DNA of 64,000 nt, taken from the NCBI RefSeq assembly GCF_003570715.1, contig NZ_QXXQ01000005.1, positions 124,001 to 188,000 of the forward strand. Direction: 5' to 3'. The notes under the pieces are model-generated. The model was given only the letters and a program-made list of their open reading frames with translations, had not been told where the DNA came from and searched no databases. This DNA is from Gemmobacter lutimaris. Its GTDB lineage: Bacteria; Pseudomonadota; Alphaproteobacteria; Rhodobacterales; Rhodobacteraceae. The stretch's first letter is position 1. Each line of letters starts with the position of its first letter. The position numbers were made by a program, and so were the translations under genes. Positions 63,141-64,000 of the stretch are shown here, in pieces.

Positions 63141-64000
63141 TCAGCCGCGAGCGGGGCGCCGGGGCGGGGCAGAGCCGCCTGCCGCCTTGCGCGCGGGCTT
63201 CTGGCCCTGAGGGCGGGCACCACCGGGCTTGCCCGCCGGTTTGCCGCCTTGCGGTTTCGCGCCCTGCGGCTTTTGACCCTGCGGTTTCTGCCCCTGCGGA
63301 CGCCCGCTGCCGCCGCGGCGCTGCTGGTTCTGCTGCGCCCGCGCGACCTTCAGCGCATTGGCCTCTTTCACCGCATCCATCGCCCAGGGAGCGCCGCCGA
63401 TCACGGGCACGGTTTTCTTCAGCAGCGTCTCGACCTGCTTCAGCTCATCCATCTCGGCCGGAGCGCAGAAGCTGACGGAACTGCCGCCAGCCCCGGCGCG
63501 CGCGGTGCGGCCGATGCGGTGGACGTAGTTTTCCGGCACGTTCGGCATGTCGTAGTTATAGACGTGGCGCACCGTCGGAATGTCGATGCCGCGCGCCGCC
63601 ACATCGGTGGCAACCAGCACATCCATCGTGCCCTCGCGGAAATCGGCCAGCGCGCGCTCGCGCTGGTTCTGGCTGCGGTTGCCGTGGATCGCTACCGCAT
63701 TGAAGCCCCAGGTCACCAGCAGCTTCGCCAGCTTGTCGGCGCCGTGCTTGGTGCGGGCAAAGACGATGGCTGCCTCGCCCGGATGCTTTTGCAGATAGCT
63801 TTCCAGGAGCTTTGCCTTGTCACCCTGCGGGGTGAAATGCACGCCCTGCACGATCTTTTCCGCCGGTTTGCCGGGGGGCGAGACCTGCACGCGGACCGGA
63901 TCGCGCAGATAGGTATCGGCGATTTCCTCGATGTCCTTCGGCATGGTGGCGCTGAACAGCAGGGTCTGGCGGCGCAGCGGCAGGAATTTGGCGATCTGGC
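63141..64000 (-). CDS. DEAD-box RNA helicase, RhlE-like (C-terminal part, cut by window edge)
   Basis: The last ~286 residues of a DEAD-box helicase. Motif III is visible as LLFSATMPKD at the window edge. The second RecA domain has IVFARTKHGADKL (motif IV), HGNRSQNQRERALADF, VLVATDVAARGID (motif V) and HRIGRTARAG (motif VI). The C-terminal ~90 residues are a basic low-complexity tail with repeated PQGQK-type units, typical of RNA-binding extensions. It remodels rRNA or mRNA structures. The Q, Walker A and DEAD motifs lie outside the window. Confidence 0.93.
   Translation of the reverse strand, partial: QIAKFLPLRRQTLLFSATMPKDIEEIADTYLRDPVRVQVSPPGKPAEKIVQGVHFTPQGDKAKLLESYLQKHPGEAAIVFARTKHGADKLAKLLVTWGFNAVAIHGNRSQNQRERALADFREGTMDVLVATDVAARGIDIPTVRHVYNYDMPNVPENYVHRIGRTARAGAGGSSVSFCAPAEMDELKQVETLLKKTVPVIGGAPWAMDAVKEANALKVARAQQNQQRRGGSGRPQGQKPQGQKPQGAKPQGGKPAGKPGGARPQGQKPARKAAGGSAPPRRPARG

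Overview
The window is a high-GC, gene-dense stretch of an alphaproteobacterial chromosome, most likely from the Rhodobacterales (Rhodobacter/Paracoccus-type Rhodobacteraceae). Support for this comes from the cmk/rpsA/ihfB/lapA/trpF/trpB gene order, a class II (CP4-like) AroA, a fused MaeB malic enzyme, PrpE next to TTTGCAAA-type sites, a BLUF photosensor, DUF817 and DUF2237 proteins, and a characteristic intergenic repeat (consensus TTCATCTTGG..AAATATCC..GGGGG). I see no tRNA, rRNA, CRISPR array, intact insertion sequence or prophage. Most of the sequence is ordinary core genome with a few accessory insertions.

Layout. 1-4.9 kb: partial SDR oxidoreductase, RsmC-like methyltransferase, ClpS, HAD hydrolase, a DacA-type carboxypeptidase with a SPOR domain, and an FAH-family hydrolase. 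5.0-11.7 kb: an arginine-transaminase-type module (TetR regulator, AruH-like aminotransferase, AruI-like decarboxylase) transcribed away from a polar amino-acid ABC transporter. 11.7-17.6 kb: paired dispersed repeats, trmB, an amidohydrolase, a GntR regulator divergent from a TSUP carrier, aroA, a truncated B12-binding-domain fragment and cmk. 17.6-19.8 kb: an accessory insertion between cmk and rpsA that holds a BLUF photoreceptor, a KAP-type P-loop NTPase with an altered Walker A, and a 60-residue ORF in lower-GC DNA. 19.8-24.8 kb: rpsA, ihfB, lapA, trpF, a GNAT enzyme and trpB.

24.9-26.7 kb: an unusual three-gene module made of a secreted acidic protein with duplicated FCEACGG motifs, a PepSY-like periplasmic protein, and a membrane-anchored LuxR-type regulator. 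26.7-33.2 kb: DUF2237, a serine hydrolase and pth, then a glycosyltransferase and a large modular RTX-like protein lying between pth and rplY. 33.4-46.5 kb: an MFS carrier, LldD, a NIPSNAP/ABM pair with an ArsR-type regulator, trpA, ychF, an N-acylamino-acid racemase/GNAT pair, small membrane proteins, cytochrome b561, an alpha/beta hydrolase, DUF817, glyA and nadK. 46.6-51.0 kb: prpE and maeB, which serve propionate and C4-acid metabolism. 51.3-55.8 kb: a tightly overlapping nucleoside-salvage operon cdd-deoA-deoB-add-upp. 55.9-64 kb: a SPOR protein, a degenerate M48-like membrane protein, a GNAT/acyl-CoA synthetase pair, an EamA transporter, tdk, a ~450-bp GC-rich non-coding block, a CII-like small regulator and the C-terminal part of an RhlE-like RNA helicase.

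The loci most worth follow-up are the BLUF/KAP insertion, the FCEACGG/PepSY/membrane-LuxR module, the RTX insertion that separates rplY from pth, the dispersed hairpin repeat family, and several palindromes directly upstream of metabolic genes.
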